DNA of 39,403 nucleotides, taken from the NCBI GenBank assembly GCA_017396945.1, contig JAFQKI010000005.1, forward strand, positions 1 to 39,403. The letters are read 5' to 3'. Origin of the DNA: Muribaculaceae bacterium (GTDB taxonomy: Bacteria > Bacteroidota > Bacteroidia > Bacteroidales > Muribaculaceae). Made by a program: the position numbers and the translations under genes. The notes under the pieces were generated by a model. It made no database searches, was not told the DNA's origin, and saw only the letters and a program-made list of their open reading frames with translations. Positions within the stretch are counted from its first letter, which is position 1; each line of letters starts with the position of its first letter. Shown piece after piece: positions 1-7,894 of the stretch.

Positions 1-2865
1 ATATGCGTCAACCACATAGATTTGGTTGTTGGAATTGTCAACACGATATACGGCATAGAGTTTGCCGTTGGCTACTGCGATATCATTGTTTACTTGAGTG
101 CCATAGCTTACCCAATCAGCGGTTTTATTAGAAACTTGTGAGTAATTCCAAACTTCTTCAAGAGCAGTAACGTTGTCGTTGAAGACGGTATTTGCCGAAC
201 ATGTACCTGAGAGCGCAACAGATTGAGCTACCGCACCATCAGAAGTGATAGTCAAAGTCGCAGTGTGAGAACCGATTGCAGTCGGATCGTAAGTTACAGT
301 TACTGTCGCAGACGCTTTACCTGATGATTGAGCAATTGAGGTAGTTGACAATTTAAATTGGTTAGCATTGCTACCCGACAAAGCAAGATTGATATTTCCT
401 GTCAAACGTTCACCTGAGATTGTCAAAGATTTAGCATCATCATAACCTTCAGTTGTGTTGAATGACAAAGCAGAAACACTTGCCGATACATAAGGATCAG
501 TAGGATCAGTATATGTGTAAGTAGGAGCAGTACCATGTTTGTAATATGCGATACCTTGGTTGTGAACAAGTACCCACATTTCAACACCGGCAGTTCCGTT
601 TACAGCAACTTCAACGCCAGATGACATAGATGTGTTGCGAGTTGTACCGAGACCGGCAGATGGATATTCACCAACATTTGATGCTGCAGCCCAACCGGCA
701 GAACCATCAAGAAGTACTATGCGACCTTTACGGAGACGTTCTGACGAAGTTGAATTTGGTTCATAGGTAGTAGCAAGACCATAGGTAGTACCTTTGAATG
801 TAAACGCTTTGAAAGTGTTACCTGCACATTCATTATTGAGAGCTTCGGCATTGAGAGAAGCCTCCATGATACCTTCGGGGTCAAACAATGTAGGATAGAA
901 GTTTTGGCCTACACACCAGAATTTGCCATTGGCTTCGGGGATTACACGAGGAGAAAGACCGAATTGAACTCCGGTTGTACCATCGTCGGTAACAGTAAGC
1001 ACTGTTGGAGTTGTTGAAGCTATACCATTAGTAATTGTATAAGAAACGACTTTGGTATCGGTATCGGCTTTACCTTCAGCGAAGAAAAGAGCACCATTGG
1101 TCAAATCTCCTTGGAGATTGAATGTATCACCAAGACGCACTGTTCCACCGATATTGGTAGTTTCAAGAAGTACGCGGGGAGTAGCCTTGTCGTTGTCCCA
1201 AACATAAACTTTAAGGGTATTGGTCGCTTCAGCATTTGTAGCGATGTTACAAGCTATGATTTTACCATCTACATAATTAACATCTACAACGTTTAATGCA
1301 CCACCAGCAACACCGGTCATATCAAGTTCACCAAGTTTTTCACCTGTTTGAGCCTTAACAATGTAAATTTTACCTTCAGATGCGCTAACTACATAAAGTT
1401 TACCGGCACCAAACGCAAAGTTACGTATTGAAGCCTTATCACTAGCCCAATTGGCTCCGGTTGAAGGAGCTTTACCGGAAGTTTCAGAGAAGTTCCAAAC
1501 TTCAGTGAAAGTCAAAGGAGGATTCTTAGCAGAACCACTTACAACAAGAGTTTTCTTGTGAGAGCCACTTGTCAATGTAATAGTAGTAGAGTGACTACCG
1601 GCCGCAGATGGTTTGTAGGTAATAGTCAATGTACCACCTGTTTTAGCAAGAGAAGTCGCGCTAATAGCAAACTCAGTAGTGTTACTTGAAGAGACAGCTA
1701 TTGTTGAAGACAAGTCGGTACCTTTAACAGTAACCGATTTTGTCGCAGTTGTCTCAGCAGTGATTTCACCAAAGTCAACCGATGTTGGAGATACAGTAAT
1801 TCCTGAGTTTGTTCCTTCTTCAAGGTCAAAATTGAGTTTGTGTTGAGTGTCGGTAGTTCCTACTGTAATAGTTTTAGTCACATCTTTATAACCGGCTTTT
1901 GAAACAGTGATTTCGTATGTCGCTCCATATACACAGTCATAGAATGTATAGAAACCGTTGTTGAATTGGTCAGTTGTATAGGTTTTTGTACCACCTGTAG
2001 CAACGTTTTTCAACGTCACTGTCGCACCGTTTATAGCAAGATATTTGTCACGGCCACGAGTTGTATAGCTTGTGTAACCGCAAGACTTAGAAAGGTCGCG
2101 GATATCACCGACGATGATAGGATAAATTTGAATGCCACTATATGCCGGAGATTCAAGATAAGCACGCATCAACTGCCAAGCGAGGAAGTAGTTGTAACCT
2201 TCGCTACACATGCGGAACGCTTCGGGACGATAGTCATGGAACCATGATTCTGCCAAGTAACCGGGTGCATTGTTGGTGCGGAGTACACCAAGTGAAGAAC
2301 CGCCATAGAAAGAGCGGTCTGTCATCGCACGTGGAGTGTCATAGGTTTCGCTTGTCAAGTTTACAGCATCGTGCCATTTTGCCGCGGCAGTAGCCATTTT
2401 CTTAGAACCTGAAACACGTTCACCTGAGGGATTAGAGCTTGACGTAGCACTATACATCACAATCATATAGTTGGCACTTGCATTACCTGCATTGGTGTGA
2501 AGCGACATGAAGTAACCGCCGTAAGAATTGGAATTTGATGCGATTGTTGACAATGACAAGTCGCCATCTTGAGTGTTTGACGAACGAGACAATTTGATAT
2601 TGCTATTCACACGCTTTGTCCAAAAATACTTGATACCAAGAGCACGATAAGTGTTACCTGATGACTCCCAGAAACAGTTGCTCTTATTATAGCCATTATC
2701 GCCAACAGGAAGTTTCACACCGTTAACAGAAGGCATTGATGTTTGACGGTCGTTAGAAGTATAACCACCATGACCTGGGTTTACATATAATTTAGTTTTA
2801 GAGAATGCCGATGCGCTAACGCCTACGCAAAGCAACATTATTAATAATGAACAAATTTTTTTCAT
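1..2865 (-). CDS. Secreted multidomain N-acetylmuramoyl-L-alanine amidase-like protein (3' end outside window)
   Basis: The frame is open for 955 codons from the ATG at 2865 to the window edge, with no stop seen. A signal peptide covers about residues 1-20. Residues 24-245 resemble the Amidase_3 family of zinc peptidoglycan amidases: GHGG with His32, Glu67 in CFWESSG, SLHTNAG with His123, and Glu206 in AESWFHD match the usual three zinc ligands and catalytic Glu. Next come a carboxypeptidase-regulatory-like beta-sandwich (about 270-345), an ASH-type beta-sandwich (about 353-445), a propeller-like stretch (about 450-780), a second ASH-type repeat (about 787-890) and the start of another propeller-like stretch. 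Relatives in Bacteroidetes are often annotated as xanthan lyase. It begins 3 bases after the stop of the upstream propeller gene, so the two share an mRNA. Cell-wall cleavage is inferred from the motifs; the ligand of the C-terminal modules is unknown. Confidence 0.8.
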   Translation of the reverse strand, partial: MKKICSLLIMLLCVGVSASAFSKTKLYVNPGHGGYTSNDRQTSMPSVNGVKLPVGDNGYNKSNCFWESSGNTYRALGIKYFWTKRVNSNIKLSRSSNTQDGDLSLSTIASNSNSYGGYFMSLHTNAGNASANYMIVMYSATSSSNPSGERVSGSKKMATAAAKWHDAVNLTSETYDTPRAMTDRSFYGGSSLGVLRTNNAPGYLAESWFHDYRPEAFRMCSEGYNYFLAWQLMRAYLESPAYSGIQIYPIIVGDIRDLSKSCGYTSYTTRGRDKYLAINGATVTLKNVATGGTKTYTTDQFNNGFYTFYDCVYGATYEITVSKAGYKDVTKTITVGTTDTQHKLNFDLEEGTNSGITVSPTSVDFGEITAETTATKSVTVKGTDLSSTIAVSSSNTTEFAISATSLAKTGGTLTITYKPSAAGSHSTTITLTSGSHKKTLVVSGSAKNPPLTFTEVWNFSETSGKAPSTGANWASDKASIRNFAFGAGKLYVVSASEGKIYIVKAQTGEKLGELDMTGVAGGALNVVDVNYVDGKIIACNIATNAEATNTLKVYVWDNDKATPRVLLETTNIGGTVRLGDTFNLQGDLTNGALFFAEGKADTDTKVVSYTITNGIASTTPTVLTVTDDGTTGVQFGLSPRVIPEANGKFWCVGQNFYPTLFDPEGIMEASLNAEALNNECAGNTFKAFTFKGTTYGLATTYEPNSTSSERLRKGRIVLLDGSAGWAAASNVGEYPSAGLGTTRNTSMSSGVEVAVNGTAGVEMWVLVHNQGIAYYKHGTAPTYTYTDPTDPYVSASVSALSFNTTEGYDDAKSLTISGERLTGNINLALSGSNANQFKLSTTSIAQSSGKASATVTVTYDPTAIGSHTATLTITSDGAVAQSVALSGTCSANTVFNDNVTALEEVWNYSQVSNKTADWVSYGTQVNNDIAVANGKLYAVYRVDNSNNQIYVVDAY

Positions 2866-2868
2866 CGC

Positions 2869-3789
2869 TTATTTCTCTTTAATTGTCATAATATAAATTT
2901 TACCTTCAAGAGTGTGGAAAGCGATTTGGTTTCCATCGGCAGAAACTGAAGGATACATTTTAATCTCAGAAGATGGGGTAGTGAGTTGTTGATAACCCGT
3001 ACCATCGGCTTTAACAATCACGATATCGCTATTTGTAAAGAAGTAGCCATCGTCGGTGTCAAGCATACCTACGACATGAGTGTTGCCACGCCATGCCGGA
3101 GCACGCAATGCACCAAGATTTACCAAGCCTGAACCATCAAGGTTGCACACAAACGCATAATCGGCACATCCAAAAAGAATTTTTTGTCCGTTAGGAGAAA
3201 GACTTGTCCAGCTATATTGAGACTCAACACCATCAAATTGACCGGCTAAGGGGTCAAGAACAGTGCGCTTACCATTACGATAAACCACGATTTTAAGGTC
3301 TTCTTCGGTTACAAGCACTTTACGTTCAAGACGTGAAGATATTGAGTTTGACACTTGGCGAGTCACAGTTTGGCTCATTGTTGCATAAGTTAACTTGCCA
3401 TTAGAGAGATTTACTTGATTGATGTGATCAAGATTAGTCGCCAAAGTTGTAACTGAACGATTTGGCACATTGATAGAATAGAGGTCAACGGTCAAATCTT
3501 CGTTCTTCTCACGAACAACGATTGTTTTTCCATCTTCACTCACTACAGGATAGTAACCAGCACTACGCATGTTAGTCAAATTGGTATATGTACCGGTTTT
3601 TACATTCACGATGCCTAAGCCATCGTAATTTTCTTCTGAAACCAAAAGGTTTCCATCGGGCATAAATCGGGGATGATAAGCCTCGGTTTTTGCGCCTGTG
3701 TTCACACGTTGAAGCGAAACAACTTCAAACTGCTGTGCATTGGCAATAAAAGCCGTTGCTACAGCCAAACAAAGTAGCATTTTTTTCAT
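2869..3789 (-). CDS. Secreted TolB/PD40-type beta-propeller protein
   Basis: 306 residues. The N-terminus MKKMLLCLAVATAFIANAQQ is a signal peptide with likely cleavage after Ala18. The rest is a chain of PD40/WD40-like blades, with recurrent motifs such as YHPRFMPDGNLLVSE, YYPVVSEDGKTIVV, WTSLSPNGQKILFG and YPSVSADGNQIAFH, as in TolB or DPP-IV propellers. No hydrolase domain follows, so it is probably a periplasmic or surface binding module. It is the first gene of an operon with the large amidase (3-base gap) and has a Bacteroidetes-type -7 element upstream. Its partner is unknown; scaffolding or sensing with the amidase is inference. Confidence 0.8.
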   Translation of the reverse strand: MKKMLLCLAVATAFIANAQQFEVVSLQRVNTGAKTEAYHPRFMPDGNLLVSEENYDGLGIVNVKTGTYTNLTNMRSAGYYPVVSEDGKTIVVREKNEDLTVDLYSINVPNRSVTTLATNLDHINQVNLSNGKLTYATMSQTVTRQVSNSISSRLERKVLVTEEDLKIVVYRNGKRTVLDPLAGQFDGVESQYSWTSLSPNGQKILFGCADYAFVCNLDGSGLVNLGALRAPAWRGNTHVVGMLDTDDGYFFTNSDIVIVKADGTGYQQLTTPSSEIKMYPSVSADGNQIAFHTLEGKIYIMTIKEK

Positions 3790-3831
3790 GTTATAAAAAT
3801 TAAAATTACTATAAGACTATTATTCTGCTTA

Positions 3832-3866
3832 CAAAGGTATATAAAATAATCATACATTTTTACAAA
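3832..3866 (-). promoter_or_regulatory. Promoter of the propeller-amidase operon
   Basis: On the minus strand TACCTTTG (3839-3832) fits the Bacteroidetes -7 consensus TAnnTTTG, with TTTG at 3866-3863 as the -33 element. The 23-base spacing is longer than the usual 19-21, so the -33 assignment is weak. The start codon lies about 40 bases downstream. Confidence 0.4.
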
Positions 3867-3936
3867 TATGTTATTAAACATATTTTTTAAGTCTCGTCGA
3901 TTAACACACATATTATAGCAAAACGTCAATAAAACA

Positions 3937-3972
3937 GCACCGCAGGCCATTTTTCACAAATGCCTGCGGTGC
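3937..3972 (-). terminator. Intrinsic terminator after guaA
   Basis: Perfect 11-base inverted repeat GCACCGCAGGC (3937-3947) and GCCTGCGGTGC (3962-3972). On the minus strand it is followed by a U-rich run. It lies 25 bases after the guaA stop and separates guaA from the next operon. Confidence 0.8.
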
Positions 3973-3997
3973 TTATTTTTATATCCTTATTTAAAAT

Positions 3998-5305
3998 TTA
4001 TTCCCACTCAATGGTAGCAGAGGGTTTTGGCGACATGTCGTAGCATACGCGATTGACACAAGGCACTTCTTTAAGAATGCGGTCAGTAATTTTTTTCAAA
4101 ATCGCCCAATCGATTTCCTCGATTGTTGCTGTCATTGCGTCAACAGTATTAACCGCACGGATGATTACAGGCCAATCATACGAACGTGCATTATCTCGTA
4201 CACCTACTGATTTGAAATCGGGTACAATTGTAAAGTATTGCCACACTGTTTTGTCAAGACCCGCAATTGCAAATTCCTCGCGAAGAATAGCATCTGATTC
4301 ACGAACAGCCTCAAGACGGTCACGAGTGATTGCGCCAAGACAACGCACTCCAAGACCGGGACCGGGGAATGGTTGACGATAAACCATTTCATATGGCAAG
4401 CCAAGTTCAACGCCACATGCACGCACCTCATCTTTAAACAATTGTTTCAATGGTTCAACGAGTTCAAATTGAAGGTCTTCGGGAAGACCGCCAACATTAT
4501 GGTGAGATTTCACCATTTTAGCTGTTTTTGTACCACTTTCCACTATGTCGGGATATATAGTACCTTGTCCAAGGAAGTCGATACCATCAAGTTTACGCGC
4601 TTCTTCTTCAAAGACGCGGATAAACTCGCTACCGATAATTTTACGTTTTTCTTCAGGATCAGCAACCCCTTCAAGTTTGCCAAGGAAACGTTCAGTAGCA
4701 TCAACATAAATTAAATTGGCACAAAGTTGATTGCGGAACACCTCAATCACGTTCTCAGACTCACCTTTGCGCATCAGACCATGGTTAACATGCACACACA
4801 CCAAATTGTCACCAATAGCTTTGAGCAACAATGCCGCAACGACAGAGCTATCAACCCCACCAGAAAGAGCAAGAAGGACTTTCTTATCTCCAACTTGACG
4901 ACGCACAAGTTCAATCTGGTCATTTACAAAGTTGGTCATATTCCAATTGGCTTCAGCCTTACAAGTATCAAATACAAATGACTTGACCGCATCTTTGATT
5001 GCGTCAACATCATCATTGAATTGAGGCAATTTCACATCACATAACGCTTTGTCATGACCGGCAGCCATAATGGGAACTCCGGCATTGTAAATCTCCGGAT
5101 TTACATCAATGGCAACCCCATCGATTACATTGTTTGGACCTCCATTAATAATAATCCCCTTAACATTTGGCAAAGCCTTAAGCTCATCAACCGTAATGTC
5201 ATGGGGATAAATTTCGCTGTAAACTCCGAGCGCGCGAATTGCTCGTGCCACTACTGTATTTTCGTGACTTCCTAAATCAAGGATCACAATCATGTCCTGT
5301 TTCAT
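3998..5305 (-). CDS. guaA: GMP synthase with degenerate, shortened glutaminase domain
   Basis: 435 residues; GuaA makes GMP from XMP, ATP and an amino donor. The ATP-pyrophosphatase domain is intact: P-loop LSGGVDSS at about 148-154, the FPGPGLGVRCLG segment, and the dimerization domain ending in the standard KPSATIEWE. The N-terminal class I glutaminase region is only about 110 residues instead of about 190-200. It aligns up to GVPIM, but where the nucleophile elbow GxCxG should be the sequence reads AAGHDKA, with no Cys. The following roughly 90 residues that normally carry the His-Glu pair are absent, and the sequence goes straight to the linker VKSFVFDTC. The remainder is in frame and conserved, so this looks like evolved loss rather than an error. 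The enzyme should depend on free ammonia or a separate glutaminase. It has its own promoter and terminator. Confidence 0.92.
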   Translation of the reverse strand: MKQDMIVILDLGSHENTVVARAIRALGVYSEIYPHDITVDELKALPNVKGIIINGGPNNVIDGVAIDVNPEIYNAGVPIMAAGHDKALCDVKLPQFNDDVDAIKDAVKSFVFDTCKAEANWNMTNFVNDQIELVRRQVGDKKVLLALSGGVDSSVVAALLLKAIGDNLVCVHVNHGLMRKGESENVIEVFRNQLCANLIYVDATERFLGKLEGVADPEEKRKIIGSEFIRVFEEEARKLDGIDFLGQGTIYPDIVESGTKTAKMVKSHHNVGGLPEDLQFELVEPLKQLFKDEVRACGVELGLPYEMVYRQPFPGPGLGVRCLGAITRDRLEAVRESDAILREEFAIAGLDKTVWQYFTIVPDFKSVGVRDNARSYDWPVIIRAVNTVDAMTATIEEIDWAILKKITDRILKEVPCVNRVCYDMSPKPSATIEWE

Positions 5306-5340
5306 AAAATCTACCTTATTAAATTATTGTTTTTCTGATG

Positions 5341-5372
5341 CAAAGATAGTACATTTTCAAAACCACCACAAA
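5341..5372 (-). promoter_or_regulatory. guaA promoter
   Basis: Minus strand: TTTG at 5372-5369, 20-base spacer, TATCTTTG at 5348-5341. This is an exact match to the Bacteroidetes housekeeping promoter consensus, about 36 bases upstream of the guaA ATG. Confidence 0.7.
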
Positions 5373-5392
5373 AATTAACGTTATTTTTTGCA

Positions 5393-5442
5393 TTAATAAA
5401 CAAAGGGTAATCGCTATGAAACGATTACCCTTTGTTTATTAA
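5393..5442 (-). terminator. Terminator after the winged-helix gene
   Basis: Perfect 21-base inverted repeat (5393-5413 and 5422-5442) around the 8-base loop CTATGAAA. The GGGTAATCG core with A/T-rich outer arms gives a built-in U tract on either strand. It lies 12 bases after the stop of the winged-helix gene and just upstream of the guaA promoter. Confidence 0.75.
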
Positions 5443-5454
5443 GTATCATTGAAA

Positions 5455-5664
5455 TTATTTCACAAGCGAAAGAGTAAGTTCTTTTCCATCTTCGCTTTCT
5501 TCAATGTTCAATTTACCTTCGCGAGCCAACCAACCGATTGCCGCATAAAGTTCTTTGTCTTTAAGTTTGGTTACTTTTTTAATTTGCTTGCTACCTAAAA
5601 CATCTGCTTCATTGAGGGCATTCCAAATAAGACCAGCCCATGTACCAATAGTTTCTGCGTTCAT
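5455..5664 (-). CDS. Small winged-helix protein (DUF2582 type)
   Basis: 69 residues, the usual length for this family, which is common in Bacteroidetes. The whole protein is one winged-helix domain: helix TIGTWAGLIWNALNEA, then SKQIKKVTKLKDKELYAAIGWLAREGKL as the helix-turn-helix, and a hairpin wing NIEESEDGKELTLSLV. No other domain is present. It is monocistronic, with its own promoter and a strong terminator. The fold suggests nucleic-acid binding, but the target and role are not established. Confidence 0.85.
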   Translation of the reverse strand: MNAETIGTWAGLIWNALNEADVLGSKQIKKVTKLKDKELYAAIGWLAREGKLNIEESEDGKELTLSLVK

Positions 5665-5728
5665 TTTCTCTAATAGAATTTTTATTAAACAATTTAGTCT
5701 TAGAATTAAGAAGGTTAAAATTTCGGTG

Positions 5729-5759
5729 CAAAGGTAGTAAAAATAATTTATAATTCAAC
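5729..5759 (-). promoter_or_regulatory. Promoter of the winged-helix gene
   Basis: Minus strand: GTTG at 5759-5756, 19-base spacer, TACCTTTG at 5736-5729. It gives a leader of about 60 bases before the ATG at 5664. Confidence 0.55.
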
Positions 5760-5841
5760 TATCTTAGAGACATAATTGATATATATTCACCATTTTATGT
5801 CATTTTATTTAGCATACAGACGTAAATTCGGATTAATTATG

Positions 5842-5849
5842 TAACTTTG
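5842..5849 (+). promoter_or_regulatory. -7 element abutting the prmC start codon
   Basis: TAACTTTG matches TAnnTTTG and ends only 7 bases before the prmC ATG at 5857. No clear TTTG is present 19-21 bases upstream. If used, the mRNA would be leaderless or nearly so. Confidence 0.45.
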
Positions 5850-5856
5850 TCAAGCC

Positions 5857-6705
5857 ATGACGCTTCATCAAGTATTGACATTTATTAAAGAAAAACTCAC
5901 TACGAAATATGACAATCGAGAGATTTCGTGGATGATTCGTGACATATTTGACTATCTCAAAGGTTATTCTGCCGTTGACTTGGTTATGCGTCGCGATGAT
6001 GAGTTGAGTGATTTTATCATTTCCAAAGTCGAGGCAATCGTTCAACGACTTTTAAATGATGAACCATTGCAATATATATTGGGGTTTACCCATTTTGGCG
6101 GTCACAAATTTATTGTTACACCTGCAACGTTAATTCCACGTCCCGAGACTCAAGAATTGGTTGACATTATAATAAATGAGAATAAACAAAGTGACTTAAC
6201 CATTCTTGACATTGGCACCGGCTCGGGGTGCATTGCCATATCTCTTGCGAGAGCGTTGAAATTTCCTATAGTCAATGCGGTTGATATTTCTGCCAACGCT
6301 CTTGAAGTTGCAAGTAAAAATGCAGAAATTTTGCGAGTAAAAATTGCGTTTAGACAAGAAGATGCCTTATCAATGCCTCAAGAAAATGCGAGATATAACA
6401 TAATCGTCAGCAATCCTCCATATATTATTGATGACGAAAAATCTCAAATGGAACGCAATGTGCTTGATTATGAACCGGCAGGAGCGTTATTCGTCCCCAA
6501 CAATGACCCCTTACGATTTTATCGAGCGATTGCTCAATTTGCCCAAACTGCATTGACAAACGACGGACGACTATACTTTGAAATCAATCCACTTTTTGCC
6601 ACTGAGCTGAGAGATATGCTCAAGAAGTCGGGATTTGCCGAGATTGAAATTATTAAAGATATGCAAGGTCGCAATCGCTTTGCTAAAGCGAAAATAATCA
6701 GGTAA
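5857..6705 (+). CDS. prmC: Peptide chain release factor N5-glutamine methyltransferase
   Basis: 282 residues, normal length for PrmC/HemK. It methylates the Gln of the GGQ motif in release factors RF1 and RF2 with SAM. Seen: the N-terminal helical substrate-binding domain (about 1-75), the PRPETQELV segment, SAM motif I ILDIGTGSGCIAISLA (about 115-130), and the catalytic NPPY (about 188-191) that positions the glutamine amide. The start is the first ATG and matches the family N-terminus. It is followed 2 bases later by recX, so prmC-recX-comF form one transcription unit. Confidence 0.95.
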   Translation: MTLHQVLTFIKEKLTTKYDNREISWMIRDIFDYLKGYSAVDLVMRRDDELSDFIISKVEAIVQRLLNDEPLQYILGFTHFGGHKFIVTPATLIPRPETQELVDIIINENKQSDLTILDIGTGSGCIAISLARALKFPIVNAVDISANALEVASKNAEILRVKIAFRQEDALSMPQENARYNIIVSNPPYIIDDEKSQMERNVLDYEPAGALFVPNNDPLRFYRAIAQFAQTALTNDGRLYFEINPLFATELRDMLKKSGFAEIEIIKDMQGRNRFAKAKIIR

Positions 6706-6707
6706 TA

Positions 6708-7187
6708 ATGGCAAAAAAAGAGGTAACACCCCAGCAGGCGGTTCTCAAACTGGAGTCCTTATGCGCTCGTGGCGAAAGGTGCACTTACGAGCTAAGGCAA
6801 AAGCTATCCTCATGGCAAATTTCGGAAGACACAGCTACAAAAATCATTAACCATTTGAAAAATTTACGATATGTAGATGATCAACGATTTGCTATGGCTT
6901 ATTGCCGTGACAAATTCAGATTTAGCAAATGGGGCAAACTGAAAATCACGCAAGGACTTGCAGCAAAGCGCATAAGCCGAGAATTAATAACCAATGCTAT
7001 CGTAGATATCGATGAAGAGGAATATAAGCACACCTTAATTGAGTTACTTCGACACAAATCTCAAATGATTAGTAATGCAAACAGCTATGAAGGCAAGACA
7101 AAGTTGTTTCGTTTTGGTGTGTCTCGCGGATTTGAAATTTCATTAGTTTCAGAAATTATAAAAAGCGGTGTGCTATGGAAAGATTAA
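6708..7187 (+). CDS. recX: RecX-family regulator of RecA
   Basis: 159 residues. RecX binds RecA filaments and limits their activity. The protein shows the three-helix RecX repeats: LKLESLCARGERCTYELRQKLSSWQI, then INHLKNLRYVDDQRFAMAYCRDKFRFSKWGKLKITQGLAAKRISRELI, with the hallmark Y-(V/I)-D-D-x-R-F-A. It starts 2 bases after prmC ends and its 3' end overlaps comF by 13 bases, which suggests translational coupling. No recA is present in the window. Confidence 0.92.
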   Translation: MAKKEVTPQQAVLKLESLCARGERCTYELRQKLSSWQISEDTATKIINHLKNLRYVDDQRFAMAYCRDKFRFSKWGKLKITQGLAAKRISRELITNAIVDIDEEEYKHTLIELLRHKSQMISNANSYEGKTKLFRFGVSRGFEISLVSEIIKSGVLWKD

Positions 7188-7879
7188 GTGAATGGAGCAA
7201 TGATTTGATGAGAATGATATATCCAAAGGTATGTGAAGTGTGCGGATACTCATTAGCCAAAGGGGAAGACATTATGTGCCTGCATTGCTCTCTGGATTTA
7301 CCTCGCGCCAATATGCACAATGAACAATTTAACATTATACATCAACGGCTTGCCGGACACGCTCCGATTGATAAAGCTGCCGGATATTTTTACTATTACA
7401 AAGACAGCTCATATTCTAATCTAATTCTTAACGCAAAATATCACAATCGACCAATTATCGCTCGTCTATTAGCATCAAGATACGCTCAAGAGATATCAAA
7501 CTCAGGTTTTTTTAATGATATTGATATTATCCTTCCGGTTCCTATGCATTGGATTAAGCGTCTGCGCCGAGGATATAATCAAAGTGAGGCGATTGCTCAA
7601 GGCATCAAAAATGTGACGGGAATTGAAATTGGAAAAAATCTCATCGCCAAACGTGGCCACTCAACACAAACCCGCAAAAGCAGCTATGCACGCTGGAAAA
7701 ATGCACAAAACATTTATGCAGTAACAGCACCCGAGCAACTTGAAAGCAAACATGTGCTTGTTGTTGACGATGTTGTCACCACCGGAGCAACACTACTTGC
7801 TTGTTGTGAAGCTATTCATAAAGTCTCGCCAACGACAACAATTAGCGTGCTTACTCTCGCCGTCACTCACCTTAGTTAA
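7175..7879 (+). CDS. comF: ComF-family phosphoribosyltransferase-like protein
   Basis: 234 residues. The N-terminus has a zinc-ribbon-like CxxC...CxxC (VCEVCG and CLHC, about residues 19-43). The C-terminus has the type I phosphoribosyltransferase PRPP loop VLVVDDVVTTGATL (about 192-206) and the ComF motif RRGYNQSEAIAQGI. In naturally competent bacteria ComF aids DNA uptake; in Bacteroidetes its role is not established. It overlaps recX by 13 bases and converges on the phosphatase gene at 7895 with only 15 bases between them. Confidence 0.9.
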   Translation: MERLSEWSNDLMRMIYPKVCEVCGYSLAKGEDIMCLHCSLDLPRANMHNEQFNIIHQRLAGHAPIDKAAGYFYYYKDSSYSNLILNAKYHNRPIIARLLASRYAQEISNSGFFNDIDIILPVPMHWIKRLRRGYNQSEAIAQGIKNVTGIEIGKNLIAKRGHSTQTRKSSYARWKNAQNIYAVTAPEQLESKHVLVVDDVVTTGATLLACCEAIHKVSPTTTISVLTLAVTHLS

Positions 7880-7894
7880 TTTACCAACGATACA

